Positions 1-10,033 are shown, counted from the stretch's first letter. The stretch is 64,000 nucleotides of DNA from Bradyrhizobium paxllaeri (GCF_001693515.2 NZ_CP042968.1:8216501-8280500), one strand, 5' to 3'. The notes: generated by a model from the letters alone, not told the origin. Numbers and translations: made by a program.

Positions 1-420
1 GCGCAGGGCGACGGCCCGCCGCGCGGTCGCGAACTGGAGATCGCCGATCTCCTGCGCTTCATCAAGACATCAGGCGTGGTCAACACCGTGTGGCTGACCG
101 CGGATGTGCACTACGCGGCCGCGCACTACTACAATCCCGACAAGGCGCAGTTCGGGGAATTCGACCCGTTCTGGGAGTTTGTCGCCGGTCCGTTCCACGC
201 CGGCACATTCGGTCCGAACGACCTCGACAATACCTTCGGTCCCGAAGTGAAGTTCATCAAGGCGGCGGGGCCCGGCAATCAAAACCTGCCGCCGTCCGCC
301 GGCATGCAGTTCTTCGGTCACGTCAGGATCGACGGAAGCAGCGGGCAGATGACGGTGACCTTGCGCGACCGCGCCGATGTTGCACTGTGGTCGACGACGC
401 TCGATCCCAAGCTGGTCTAG
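1..420 (+). CDS. phoD: Alkaline phosphatase D (PhoD) family, C-terminal part
   Basis: The frame is open from the first base, so the start lies outside the window; about 139 C-terminal residues are present. The segment reading VNTVWLTADVHYAAA is typical of the metallophosphatase core of PhoD enzymes, where the Asp and His of ADVHY help bind the metal centre. The FDPFWEFVAGPFHAGTF stretch that follows is also characteristic. Family members are exported phosphodiesterases/phosphomonoesterases (Ca/Fe dependent) that scavenge phosphate. The signal peptide and upstream metal ligands cannot be seen. The response-regulator gene ends head-on only 8 bp beyond the stop. The family call is firm; the substrate is unknown. 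Confidence 0.85.
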   Translation, partial: AQGDGPPRGRELEIADLLRFIKTSGVVNTVWLTADVHYAAAHYYNPDKAQFGEFDPFWEFVAGPFHAGTFGPNDLDNTFGPEVKFIKAAGPGNQNLPPSAGMQFFGHVRIDGSSGQMTVTLRDRADVALWSTTLDPKLV

Positions 421-427
421 CGGCCGC

Positions 428-808
428 TCAAGACCTCGCGCCGCGGCGCATTAGCATCGTCTCGAGCGCATCCGCCGAACAGGGCTTGGGCAGCCGCGGC
501 TTGGTCGCGAATGCCTCCGGCAGCGCGGCGTCGGCGCCATAGCCGGTGACGAAGGCAAACGGAATTTTCAGCGCTTCCAGCCGTTCGGCCACCGCAAAGC
601 TCTTCTCGCTGACAAGGCTGACATCGAGCAGCGCAAATTCCGGCGGCCGGTCCGCGATCAGTTCGAGCGCCTTGGTCACGTTCGCCGCGATCCGCACCGT
701 CTTCACGCCAAAAGCCAAAATCGTGTCTTCGAAGTCGAGCGCGATGATCGGATCATCTTCGACGACCAGCACGTCGCCGGGCATGCCGTCATGGGAGGCG
801 CGGTCCAT
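428..808 (-). CDS. Single-domain response regulator (CheY-like receiver)
   Basis: A 126-residue protein made of one receiver domain with no output domain. The acidic pocket E17-D18-D19, the phospho-acceptor D62 (in ALLDV), the switch Thr T88 (in FVTGYG) and K108 (in LPKP) are all present, so phosphorylation should work. The start could instead be Met9. Stand-alone receivers of this type usually act as phosphate sinks or protein-protein switches. It is divergent from the Crp/Fnr gene across 196 bp. No histidine kinase is next to it, so its partner must lie elsewhere. Confidence 0.85.
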   Translation of the reverse strand: MDRASHDGMPGDVLVVEDDPIIALDFEDTILAFGVKTVRIAANVTKALELIADRPPEFALLDVSLVSEKSFAVAERLEALKIPFAFVTGYGADAALPEAFATKPRLPKPCSADALETMLMRRGARS

Positions 809-903
809 GTTCTCGCCAGTTCAAGGTTCAGACGTGATCGGGAATCCGGGCCGAAGCCCCGGGGGCTGGCGACTGACGCCTGCAAAGCGCATCTGCCGGT
901 TCC

Positions 904-929
904 GGAACTGAAACCACCACATGTCCGTT
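904..929 (+). promoter_or_regulatory. Candidate EcfG-type (general stress response) promoter
   Basis: GGAAC at 904-908 and CGTT at 926-929 are separated by 17 bp. This matches the GGAAC-N16/17-CGTT promoter read by EcfG sigma factors in alphaproteobacteria. It points toward the Crp/Fnr gene that starts 75 bp downstream. This is inference from one consensus match in a GC-rich genome. Confidence 0.45.
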
Positions 930-1004
930 CTACCGTCTGTCCACTTGTGCACACATCGGTGCGCCAAACCGATTATTGTCCGTTGGAGGGAACGAGGAAC
1001 CTTC

Positions 1005-1760
1005 ATGCCTACGCGACAAAAAGGGATTGCCGGCGAGCGGCCGTTCAACAATCTGCTGCGCCGTTTGAACGATGCCGATTTCGCGTTGATCCAACCGCAT
1101 CTCGTCGCGGCCGACAACCATCCGAACGACCTGCTCTACAGTCCCGGCGACAATGTCGAGACGGTGCATTTCCCCTGCGGCCCCAGCCTCGTCTCCTACA
1201 TGGTCGCCAGCGAGGACGGCCGTGACGTCGAAACCATCCTGATCGGCCGCGAAGGCGCGGTCGGCGGCATCGTCAGCCAGGGCCACCTGCCCGCCTATAC
1301 CCGCATCACCGTCAAGTTCGCCGGACCGTTCGTGCGCCTCCCGGTAGGAAAGCTCGATGCGGCAAAATCGAAATCGCGCACGCTGAGCAACATCTTCGCG
1401 CGCTATGCGGATTGCATGCTGGCGCAGATCTTCCAGTCCACCGCCTGCAACGCGATCCATTCGATCGAGCAGCGTACCGCGAAATGGATCATATCGGCGA
1501 TGGAGCGCACCGATGGCGAGGACACCGTGCCGCTGACGCACGAGCAACTGGCGACCCTGCTCGGCGTCGGCCGCTCCTACACCAGCCGGGTGATCCAGAC
1601 TTTCAAGGCGGAAGGCACGCTGGAAACCCGGCGCGGTTCGATCGTGATCCGCAACCCGGATGTGCTGCGGAACCGGTCCTGCCGCTGCAATGAGGCCGTG
1701 AAAGGCCATTTTGACGAGGTTTTGCGGGGGGTCTACCCCGACCCCGGGCAGGACAATTAG
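1005..1760 (+). CDS. Crp/Fnr family transcriptional regulator
   Basis: 251 residues with a cyclic-nucleotide-binding-type beta-barrel (about 20-150), a dimerisation helix, and a Crp-type winged helix (about 170-235; LTHEQLATLLGVGRSYTSRV is the helix-turn-helix). The start at 1005 is preferred over the upstream in-frame codon because GAGGAA lies 5 bp before it. The N-terminal Cys cluster of an FNR-type iron-sulfur sensor is absent. Two cysteines (CRC, around residue 226) lie at the C terminus and might be redox active, but that is speculation. A candidate EcfG promoter lies upstream. Ligand and regulon are unknown. Confidence 0.88.
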   Translation: MPTRQKGIAGERPFNNLLRRLNDADFALIQPHLVAADNHPNDLLYSPGDNVETVHFPCGPSLVSYMVASEDGRDVETILIGREGAVGGIVSQGHLPAYTRITVKFAGPFVRLPVGKLDAAKSKSRTLSNIFARYADCMLAQIFQSTACNAIHSIEQRTAKWIISAMERTDGEDTVPLTHEQLATLLGVGRSYTSRVIQTFKAEGTLETRRGSIVIRNPDVLRNRSCRCNEAVKGHFDEVLRGVYPDPGQDN

Positions 1761-1818
1761 GGTCGGTGCCAGATCCAAATCAGGTCCAAAATCGGCTAAC
1801 CAAATGCCAAACAAACCA

Positions 1819-1846
1819 TTGTTTTTTGGCGTTTTCTGAATATATT
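1819..1846 (+). promoter_or_regulatory. Candidate sigma-70 type promoter upstream of typA
   Basis: TTGTTT (1819-1824) and TATATT (1841-1846) are separated by 16 bp in an AT-rich patch that stands out from the GC-rich surroundings. It would start transcription near 1853, just before a terminator-like hairpin and about 165 bp before typA. Confidence 0.4.
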
Positions 1847-1867
1847 GCGCCGCAACGCGTAAGGTGT

Positions 1868-1897
1868 GCCCGGTCCTTTTGGCCGGGCTTCCTTTTT
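1868..1897 (+). terminator. Rho-independent terminator-like hairpin
   Basis: GCCCGG (1868-1873) pairs with CCGGGC (1883-1888), extended inside by CC/GG with a one-base bulge and a TTTT loop. It is followed by a T-rich run, TTCCTTTTT. It may terminate the Crp/Fnr gene, or attenuate a transcript started at the promoter-like site just upstream. Confidence 0.5.
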
Positions 1898-1941
1898 GGG
1901 GCCGGGTTTGAGGCCAGGGCCCCGTTCGCATCCCAGGTTTC

Positions 1942-1989
1942 GAGCGCGATCCGGAAAAGTGGGTCCCGGTTTTCCGGTGAGATCGCGCT
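1942..1989. repeat. Dispersed palindrome, family D (GATCCGGAAAA type), copy 1
   Basis: GCGCGATCCGGAAAA faces TTTTCCGG...GATCGCGC in an imperfect inverted repeat. Related copies lie at 9303-9374 and 37211-37259. It sits in the typA leader. Confidence 0.65.
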
Positions 1990-2019
1990 TCCACCATTTG
2001 CACGACCAGAAGAAGAGCC

Positions 2020-3846
<1,827 letters not shown>

Positions 3847-3861
3847 GCGCCCCGCCCTACC

Positions 3862-3964
3862 CGTCGTCCCCCGCGAAGGCGGGGGACCCAGTACGCCGAG
3901 ACCTCTCGATTCAATCACAAATGCCTCTTGAATACTGGATCACCCGCCTTCGCGGGTAACGACG
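3862..3964. repeat. Dispersed palindrome, family H (CGCGAAGGCGGG type)
   Basis: CGTCGTCCCCCGCGAAGG at the left end is mirrored by CGCCTTCGCGGGTAACGACG at the right end, with about 60 bp between the arms. It gives an open frame that falsely extends the next gene upstream to 3928. Confidence 0.65.
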
Positions 3965-4017
3965 GTTGTGTGCGGGATGGCTTCAGGCGCGCCGGCGAAC
4001 ATGCTAGAGCCAAGGGC

Positions 4018-5277
4018 ATGACGTCCCTCCCCTCCTCAGTCGATGTCGCCATCATCGGCGCCGGCGCTGCCGGCCTCGGCGCCGCGAATGCGCTGAAGGA
4101 TTCCGGCCTCTCCGTCCTCGTGCTGGAAGCGCGCGACCGCGTCGGCGGCCGTGCCCACACGATCATGGCCTCGCCCGACGTCACCTTCGACGTTGGCTGC
4201 GGCTGGCTGCATTCGGCGGACGAGAATTCCTTCGTCAAAATCGCCGAACAGCTCGGCTTCGAAATCAACCGATCACTGCCGCCCTGGCGCGAGCGCGCCC
4301 ATGGCAAGGCGTTCCCGCAGGAAGACCGCGACGACTTCATCCGCGCGCTGAACGCATTCTATGACCGCGCCGAGCAGGCCGCGGCGGAAGCGGAGAAGAG
4401 CGGTCGCGACGCCGTCGCCAGCCTTTATCTGGAAGCCGGCAATCGCTGGAATCCGATGATCGACGCGATCTCGACTTACGTGAACGGCTGCGAGCTCGAT
4501 CAGGTCTCCATTCTCGACATGGACGCCTATGAGGACACCGACATCAACTGGCGCGTCCGCCGCGGCTACGGCGCCCTCGTTGCAGCCTACGGCGCGACAT
4601 GCCAAGTCGCGCTCAATTGCGCGGTGACGCTGATCGATCACGCAGGCAAGCGCGTCCGCATCGAGACCTCGCGAGGTTCGCTGACCGCGGACAAGGTAAT
4701 CGTCACCGTGCCGACCAATCTGATCGCCGACGAATCGATCCGCTTTCACCCCGCGCTATCAGCCAAGGTCGACGCCGCGCGCGGCCTGCCGCTCGGCCTC
4801 GCCGACAAGGTGACGCTGGCGCTGGACGAGCCGGAGGCGCTGCCGATCGAGGGCAATCTGCGCGGCGCCACCATGCGCACCGCGATGGGCACCTATCACA
4901 TCCGCCCATTCGGCCAGCCCTGCATCGAAGGCTTCTTCGGCGGCCGTTACGCGCAATCGCTGGAAGATGCCGGCGATGGCGCGATTGCCGCAGCCAGCAT
5001 CGACGAGATCGTCTCATTCCTCGGCAACGATTTCCGCCGCAAGCTGAAGCCGCTCGCCGAGTCGCGCTGGGCCCACGACCCGTTTGCGCGCGGCTCCTAC
5101 TCGCACGCGCTGCCGGGACATGCGGGGGATCGGGCGGTACTGGCAGCGCCGGTCGACGGCCGGCTGTTCTTTGCGGGAGAAGCGACCTCGCCGGAGTTCT
5201 TCACGACCGCGCACGGGGCGCGGGATAGCGGTGAGAGGGCGGCGGAGGAAGTGAAGGCTTCGCAGATCAAGTCTTGA
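4018..5277 (+). CDS. FAD-dependent amine oxidase (flavin monoamine oxidase family)
   Basis: 419 residues from the ATG at 4018. The N-terminal dinucleotide-binding fold has IIGAGAAGLGAA (GxGxxG at 14-19) and the flavin motif EARDRVGGRAHT. The C terminus has the conserved FAGEATSPEF flavin-contact motif. The family oxidises amines to imines, aldehydes and H2O2. There is no signal peptide, so it is probably cytoplasmic. The longer upstream frame runs through a dispersed repeat and is rejected. Substrate unknown; polyamine, tyramine-like or amino-acid substrates are all possible. Confidence 0.88.
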   Translation: MTSLPSSVDVAIIGAGAAGLGAANALKDSGLSVLVLEARDRVGGRAHTIMASPDVTFDVGCGWLHSADENSFVKIAEQLGFEINRSLPPWRERAHGKAFPQEDRDDFIRALNAFYDRAEQAAAEAEKSGRDAVASLYLEAGNRWNPMIDAISTYVNGCELDQVSILDMDAYEDTDINWRVRRGYGALVAAYGATCQVALNCAVTLIDHAGKRVRIETSRGSLTADKVIVTVPTNLIADESIRFHPALSAKVDAARGLPLGLADKVTLALDEPEALPIEGNLRGATMRTAMGTYHIRPFGQPCIEGFFGGRYAQSLEDAGDGAIAAASIDEIVSFLGNDFRRKLKPLAESRWAHDPFARGSYSHALPGHAGDRAVLAAPVDGRLFFAGEATSPEFFTTAHGARDSGERAAEEVKASQIKS

Positions 5278-5287
5278 GGCCTCGCAC

Positions 5288-5371
5288 CGTCATTGCGAGG
5301 AGCGAAGCGACGAAGCAATCCATTTCTGAGCTTGCCGTGACATGGATTGCTTCGCTTCGCTCGCAATGACG
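5288..5371. repeat. Dispersed palindrome, family B (CGTCATTGCGAGGAGCG), copy 1
   Basis: The left arm CGTCATTGCGAGGAGCGAAG is mirrored by CTTCGCTCGCAATGACG at the right, with inner arms GAAGCAATCCAT / ATGGATTGCTTC. It lies between convergent genes. A second copy is at 58584-58665. Confidence 0.75.
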
Positions 5372-5382
5372 ATTGAGGCGAT

Positions 5383-5790
5383 CTACTCCATCACCCTCGC
5401 CCGCATCTCCGCATCCGGCACGAAGCATTCTTCATACTTCCCGAAAATCCGATAGCGATTTTTCGCGACCAGACTGTAGACCGCATCCCGCAACGGTTTC
5501 GGCACGGCAAACAGCATGCGCGTCCATCGCCATCCCGGCAGCGCGCTCAGCACCGTCAGCGCCGCATCCGATTTGAAATATGCGACGCCGCCATGGACCA
5601 CCGCGTTGGTGTCGGGATCATCGGGATCGATGCCGAACGCCTGCGCCAGCCTTGTGCCATACGCTGACTGGATCGCGGTGAAGCGAAACCTGCGCGCGAC
5701 GTCCCGTGTCGCGACGAAGCGGACCCAGCGTGAACAGAACACGCAGACGCCGTCGTAGAGGATCACGTCATCGTCTGGCCAGTCGATCAT
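5383..5790 (-). CDS. DCC family thiol-disulfide oxidoreductase-like protein (DUF393)
   Basis: 135 residues. The DCC signature is clear near the N terminus: YDGVCVFCSRWV, with Asp and the Cys-x2-Cys pair. Family members have a thioredoxin-like architecture and are proposed redox proteins, but no reaction is established. It is the last gene of a minus-strand cluster (hydrolase, DUF2269, SDR-DoxX, DCC), starting 10 bp after the SDR-DoxX stop. It probably reduces or oxidises a partner at the membrane; this is inferred from its neighbours only. Confidence 0.85.
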   Translation of the reverse strand: MIDWPDDDVILYDGVCVFCSRWVRFVATRDVARRFRFTAIQSAYGTRLAQAFGIDPDDPDTNAVVHGGVAYFKSDAALTVLSALPGWRWTRMLFAVPKPLRDAVYSLVAKNRYRIFGKYEECFVPDAEMRARVME

Positions 5791-5800
5791 AGGCTTGGGC

Positions 5801-7120
5801 TCATCGATTATCCAATGTTACCAGCGCCACCAGCATCAGTACGATCGCAGGACCCGTCTTCACCAGCGCGCCGAGCGGCTCGATCCAGAGGTCGGGCGTC
5901 AGGATTGCGGCGCCGATCATATAGCCGAGTGATGCGATTATACCCGCGATCAGGCCGAACGCCGCGGTGCGGCGGAATGCGATCAGAACGCCGATGCTCA
6001 TGTCCATCAGGCTGGTGCCGACGGTGATGGGGTCGACAAGCCATGGCGGAAAGCCGTGGCTGCGCAGGATTCCGGCCGCCGCGTCATAGGAGATCACGAG
6101 CGCAATGAAGCCCGATACGACCCAGAACAGCACGAGGCTTGCGATGACAAGCGCCTTGATCGGGAACAGCCGGGCAAACCATTTGTCCTGAATGGTCGCC
6201 ATGCGTCTTCCCGCCATCTGCCCGATCGTCTTCGGTATGATGCCGGTGGCGCTCATCCAGTCCGCGGGACTGCCGCTGACACCGCGGCGCAGCTCCGCGA
6301 TTGCCGTGGTGCGCATCGGCGGCACCCAGCCAAGCAGGCTCGAGAGATCGCCGAGCCTGGCGCCGAGGTCGAGCAGGAACGTCGGCATCGCAAAGCGCCG
6401 CCATCTGATGGTGCCGAACACCTCGCGGAATTGATCGATTACGTCGCCGAGCGTGACCGGCTGCTCCTGCATCAGGTCCCATGTCACGGCGTTCACCTCG
6501 CCGGGATCGCGCTCGGCCAGCCAGGCAATCGTCGCGGCGATGTCCTCCATGGCGACCGGCTGGAACGGCGTGTGCCGTTCGGCGGGCGGAAGATCGATCG
6601 GAAGTGCGGCGAGCGAACGCAGCATGGCACTTCCGCCATAGGCGGCCAAAGCCACCACGAAGCCCGGCCGCAGGATCGCGTACGGGATGCCGGATTCGGC
6701 GATCAGCCGTTCGCCCTCGCGCTTGGTGGTGCTGAAGGAAGTGGCGTCGGTGCCGGCGGTGCCGGGAATCGAGATATGCACCAGTCGGATCATGTGGCGG
6801 CATTCGCGGATCGCCTGCAACAGGCGCGCCACGAATTCGCGATGCACGGCGGCTGTGTCGCTGCCGGGACCGTCCTGCAGCACGCCGACGCAATTGACGA
6901 CGACGCCGATGCCGTGATCGCGCAGCAGCCGCGCCAGCGCCGGCGTGTCCATCGACATGATCGGCAGTTCGAGATCGAGCGCGCCGTCCTTCTGCGAAGC
7001 GGCCAGTTTGCGGGCGACGCCGACCACGCGAAATCCCCGCGCGCGCAGATCGTCGGTGACGAAGCGGCCGATCAGGCCGGAAGCGCCGAGCACCAGGATT
7101 TTTCGGATGTCGGCGTTCAT
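5801..7120 (-). CDS. NAD(P)-binding SDR/NmrA-like protein fused to a DoxX-like membrane domain
   Basis: 439 residues. The N-terminal half is an atypical extended SDR: GASGLIG (GxxGxxG, 12-18), then a YxxxK-less NmrA-like core (FSTTKREGERLIAESG, ILRPGFV). From about residue 315 to the end there are four hydrophobic helices resembling DoxX/DoxD. The fusion puts a nicotinamide-binding domain on the membrane, compatible with feeding electrons to a quinone or membrane thiol system. The start follows the DUF2269 stop by 6 bp. It belongs to the four-gene operon with the DCC protein. Function uncharacterised. Confidence 0.82.
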   Translation of the reverse strand: MNADIRKILVLGASGLIGRFVTDDLRARGFRVVGVARKLAASQKDGALDLELPIMSMDTPALARLLRDHGIGVVVNCVGVLQDGPGSDTAAVHREFVARLLQAIRECRHMIRLVHISIPGTAGTDATSFSTTKREGERLIAESGIPYAILRPGFVVALAAYGGSAMLRSLAALPIDLPPAERHTPFQPVAMEDIAATIAWLAERDPGEVNAVTWDLMQEQPVTLGDVIDQFREVFGTIRWRRFAMPTFLLDLGARLGDLSSLLGWVPPMRTTAIAELRRGVSGSPADWMSATGIIPKTIGQMAGRRMATIQDKWFARLFPIKALVIASLVLFWVVSGFIALVISYDAAAGILRSHGFPPWLVDPITVGTSLMDMSIGVLIAFRRTAAFGLIAGIIASLGYMIGAAILTPDLWIEPLGALVKTGPAIVLMLVALVTLDNR

Positions 7121-7126
7121 GCGTGT

Positions 7127-7594
7127 CTAAAGCGGTTTGGCGATCATCAACCAGAGAATAGCCATGACTGAGCCAAATCCGGGAATCCCGAACCAAAACC
7201 AGCGGTGGAAAAGTGCGAAATAGCGCGGCGGCAACTCCCGGTTTTGCTCCGCCGCCTTGCGCGCGAGGTCGCGCATTTCGATCTGCATGAAGATAACAGG
7301 CACCCAGAACAGCCCCACGACCGCATAGAGCCCGAGCGAGGTCAGCAGCCATCGCTCGCTCCATGCGGTGGAGGACAGCCACATCAGCACGCCGCCGCTC
7401 ACCGGCTGCAGCAGCACCGCCGTGAGCGTGAACAGCATGTCGGCGATCACGACAGTCCCGGCCGTGTGCGCGATGAATGCCGCGTCGCGGCTGCGATGCG
7501 CCATCAGCATGAAGAACGCGATGCCGGCGCCGGTGCCGAGGATGACGATGGCGCCGATCACATGCAGATATTTGACCAGGAAATACAGCGTCAT
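7127..7594 (-). CDS. DUF2269 family integral membrane protein
   Basis: 155 residues with four predicted transmembrane helices (about 5-28, 45-68, 80-105, 130-152) and short loops. The YLHVIGAIVILGTGAG start is typical of DUF2269. No catalytic motif is visible. The start overlaps the stop of the upstream hydrolase gene by 4 bp (ATGA), so the two are translationally coupled. Its repeated pairing with SDR-DoxX proteins suggests a shared membrane complex, but its job is unknown. Confidence 0.82.
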   Translation of the reverse strand: MTLYFLVKYLHVIGAIVILGTGAGIAFFMLMAHRSRDAAFIAHTAGTVVIADMLFTLTAVLLQPVSGGVLMWLSSTAWSERWLLTSLGLYAVVGLFWVPVIFMQIEMRDLARKAAEQNRELPPRYFALFHRWFWFGIPGFGSVMAILWLMIAKPL

Positions 7595-8490
7595 GGCTTC
7601 TTCGCCTGATTTGGAGACCGCGCCTTCAAGGCGCGATCGAGTTCGCCTGCGGCGAGCTTGACGCCATCATCGGTTTCCACAAGCCAGTGGCCCTCGCTGC
7701 CATGAGCCGGCAGCACCCGAAAATCGGCCTTGCCGCCGGCGCCACGAAACGCATCGGCCAGTTGGCGCGACAGCGCCGGCGAAAAATAGCTGTCATTGGC
7801 GGCCACCAGCCAGATTACTTTCACGCGCGCCGCCCTGCCGAACTCGCCCGCCGCCGCGGTCAGCGTATGCGGCGCGCAGACCCGGTTGGGGAGATCATTG
7901 GCATGCCCGCCGCGCCCCGGCGCGAACGCGACGATCGCTGCAATGCTCTTCGGATCTTCGCCCGCCAGCGCCAGCGCGCCCCAGGCGCCGGCCGAATGGC
8001 CGATCACGACCATGCCCTCGGGACGAATGAAGGGTTGCCTGCGCATGAACCCCGCCGCGGCGGCGATTGTATCAGCCGTGGCGCGGCCAGCCTTCGCATA
8101 ATCGGCCTCGTCGCAGCCGCCCTGATCCTCGACGTATTTTCCGCCCGTCGCGCCATGGCCGGGACGTTCGGGGACCAGCACCGCAAAACCGCGGCCCACC
8201 AGCCAGGCGGCGAGCGCGCGGTATTCGGGTTGCAGCATTTGCGCCCGCCGCAACACGTTCTGGGTGGAGGCGTGCGCGATCACGGCCAGCGGAAACGGTC
8301 CCTCGCCTGATGGCCTGAACAGCACCGCATGCGCAACCGTTACAGGATCGGGCGCAGGCACCAGCCAGTGCTGCCGGCGATATGGCTCGCCTTCCGTGCC
8401 TTGCGCACCGGGGCCGGGCTGCGCGGATGCGGCCCTGACACCAAGCGCGGCAACGAGAACCAGCGCAAAAAGCAGGTTTAGCGGGTGCAT
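7591..8490 (-). CDS. Secreted alpha/beta hydrolase (dienelactone hydrolase-like)
   Basis: 299 residues from the Met at 8490, chosen because it starts a clean signal peptide (MHPLNLLFALVLVAALG, cleavage near ASAQ). The alpha/beta-hydrolase fold has the nucleophile elbow GHSAGAWGA and a late His in LPAHGSEGHW; an acid after VAANDSYF completes a plausible Ser-Asp-His triad. It is first in the operon with DUF2269, SDR-DoxX and DCC. It probably hydrolyses an ester or similar bond in the periplasm. The substrate cannot be told. Confidence 0.82.
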   Translation of the reverse strand: MHPLNLLFALVLVAALGVRAASAQPGPGAQGTEGEPYRRQHWLVPAPDPVTVAHAVLFRPSGEGPFPLAVIAHASTQNVLRRAQMLQPEYRALAAWLVGRGFAVLVPERPGHGATGGKYVEDQGGCDEADYAKAGRATADTIAAAAGFMRRQPFIRPEGMVVIGHSAGAWGALALAGEDPKSIAAIVAFAPGRGGHANDLPNRVCAPHTLTAAAGEFGRAARVKVIWLVAANDSYFSPALSRQLADAFRGAGGKADFRVLPAHGSEGHWLVETDDGVKLAAGELDRALKARSPNQAKKP

Positions 8491-8720
8491 GAACTGGCCT
8501 GATGCAGCCGAAGGAGGGGCGTATTGCGACGTCACCAACAGAATACCGCCGCCGAATCAAATCCAGCGCATTTTTCCGTGAACGAAAGTCGCGGAGGCGT
8601 TGGGCTGGATGCTTCCGACAACCGTTTCGCCTCCGTCGCATCAGGGAATACCAGTTGGGACAGCACCCTTGTCCTCTTTCGATACATACGACGCTAAAAC
8701 TGATGCACAAAATCCACAGG

Positions 8721-8735
8721 TTAACCCATAATTAA
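8721..8735. promoter_or_regulatory. Candidate CtrA binding site (TTAA-N7-TTAA)
   Basis: TTAA (8721-8724), 7 bp CCCATAA, TTAA (8732-8735). This is an exact match to the full CtrA site of alphaproteobacteria and is rare by chance at high GC. It lies 45 bp before the GNAT start, within the 289-bp gap 8491-8779, which otherwise shows no gene. Confidence 0.45.
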
Positions 8736-8779
8736 CGATGGACCTTGAAGCCGGCCCGCCGACTTGCTTTGATTAGCTC

Positions 8780-9289
8780 ATGAGCACAACCCTGATCGAG
8801 GTTCGACCCGCCAAGGCTGCAGACGCAGCCGCGGTGGCGGCTACCCATGATGAAGCCTGGCGGTCCGCCTATCAGGGCATCATTCCGGGCGCCGAGCTCG
8901 AAAAGCTCATCAACCGCCGCGGCCCGCAATGGTGGGACAGCGCGATCCGCAAGGGCAGCCGCGTCAGCGTGCTGGTGTTCGGCGACAAGGTCGCGGGCTA
9001 CGCCAATTACGGCCGCAACCGCGCCCGCAGCCTGCATTTCGAAGGCGAGATTTACGAGCTCTATCTGCGGCCGGAATTCCAGGGCCTCGGCTTCGGTCGC
9101 CGCCTGTTCACCGCCGCCCGCCGCGACCTGATGCAGAGCGGGCTGAAGAGCATGGTGATTTGGGCGCTGTCGGACAATGATCCGGCGACGGAGTTTTACC
9201 GCGCGCTCGGCGGCCGCATGGTGGCCCGCTCCTCGGAGAAGTTCGGGCCCAAATCGCTCGATAAAGTCGCCTTCGCCTGGACCAACTGA
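8780..9289 (+). CDS. GNAT family N-acetyltransferase
   Basis: 169 residues, one GNAT domain. The acetyl-CoA binding motif A is clear (LYLRPEFQGLGFGRRLF, with QGLGFG near residue 100), preceded by the strand EGEIYELY. The N-terminal segment AAVAATHDEAWRSAYQGIIPG resembles phosphinothricin/RimI-like acetyltransferases. It acetylates an amine of an unknown small molecule or protein. It is monocistronic, with a candidate CtrA site upstream and a repeat downstream. Confidence 0.88.
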   Translation: MSTTLIEVRPAKAADAAAVAATHDEAWRSAYQGIIPGAELEKLINRRGPQWWDSAIRKGSRVSVLVFGDKVAGYANYGRNRARSLHFEGEIYELYLRPEFQGLGFGRRLFTAARRDLMQSGLKSMVIWALSDNDPATEFYRALGGRMVARSSEKFGPKSLDKVAFAWTN

Positions 9290-9302
9290 AGCTCTTTGTT
9301 TT

Positions 9303-9374
9303 GAGCATGATCTCCGCGCAAACGCTTGCGTTTGTCGCGCGGAAAACCGGTACCCACTTTTCCGGATCATGCTC
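9303..9374. repeat. Dispersed palindrome, family D, copy 2
   Basis: GAGCATGATC at the left is mirrored by GATCATGCTC at the right, with inner AAACGCTTGCGTTT and GGAAAACCGGTACCC segments. It lies between the GNAT gene and ppa. Confidence 0.7.
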
Positions 9375-9468
9375 GAATTCAGCCTTTTCCCTGCTCCGCT
9401 GCGGGTCTAAAGGGACCCTGACGCGCGCCTGATTCCAGGCGCCATTTCAACGCCAAGCGGAGTTCCTA

Positions 9469-9999
9469 ATGCGCATTGACGCCATCCCGATCGGAGTAAA
9501 TCCGCCCCACGACGTCAACGTCATCATCGAGGTGCCGGTAGGCGGCGAGCCGATCAAATATGAAATGGACAAGGAAGCCGGCACGCTGGTGGTCGATCGC
9601 TTCCTCTACACGGCGATGCGCTATCCCGGCAATTACGGCTTCATCCCGCACACGCTGTCAGGCGACGGCGACCCCTGCGACGTGCTGGTCGCCAATACCC
9701 GCGCGATCGCGCCGGGCGCGGTGATGAGCGTGCGGCCGGTCGGCGTGCTGCTGATGGAGGACGAAGCCGGCGGCGACGAGAAGATCATCGCCGTGCCGTC
9801 ATCAAAATTGACCCAGCGCTACGACAAGGTTCGCAACTACAGCGACCTCCCCGACATCACGCTGCAGCAGATCCAGCACTTCTTCGAGCACTACAAGGAT
9901 CTCGAAAAAGGCAAGTGGGTGAAGGTGCTGCGCTGGTGCGACGCCAACGACGCCCACCGGCTGATCCTGGAAGGCATCGAGCGCGCGAAGAAGAAGTAG
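9469..9999 (+). CDS. ppa: Inorganic pyrophosphatase
   Basis: 176 residues, the usual length for a bacterial family I enzyme. The signature DGDPCDVLV holds the metal-binding acids D66, D68 and D71. Other active-site residues are in place: E21, K30 (IKYEMDK), R44, Y56 and the C-terminal KWVKV stretch. It hydrolyses PPi to 2 Pi in the cytoplasm and pulls biosynthetic reactions forward. GGAG upstream of the ATG supports the start. Transcribed alone. Confidence 0.97.
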   Translation: MRIDAIPIGVNPPHDVNVIIEVPVGGEPIKYEMDKEAGTLVVDRFLYTAMRYPGNYGFIPHTLSGDGDPCDVLVANTRAIAPGAVMSVRPVGVLLMEDEAGGDEKIIAVPSSKLTQRYDKVRNYSDLPDITLQQIQHFFEHYKDLEKGKWVKVLRWCDANDAHRLILEGIERAKKK

Positions 10000-10033
10000 G
10001 CGGGGCTTCGCAGAACGAAGGACGTTCTTTCAC

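Noticed and set aside
8711..8720. DnaA-box-like AATCCACA next to the CtrA site
   Set aside because: A single imperfect box without a cluster or AT-rich unwinding region does not support an origin.
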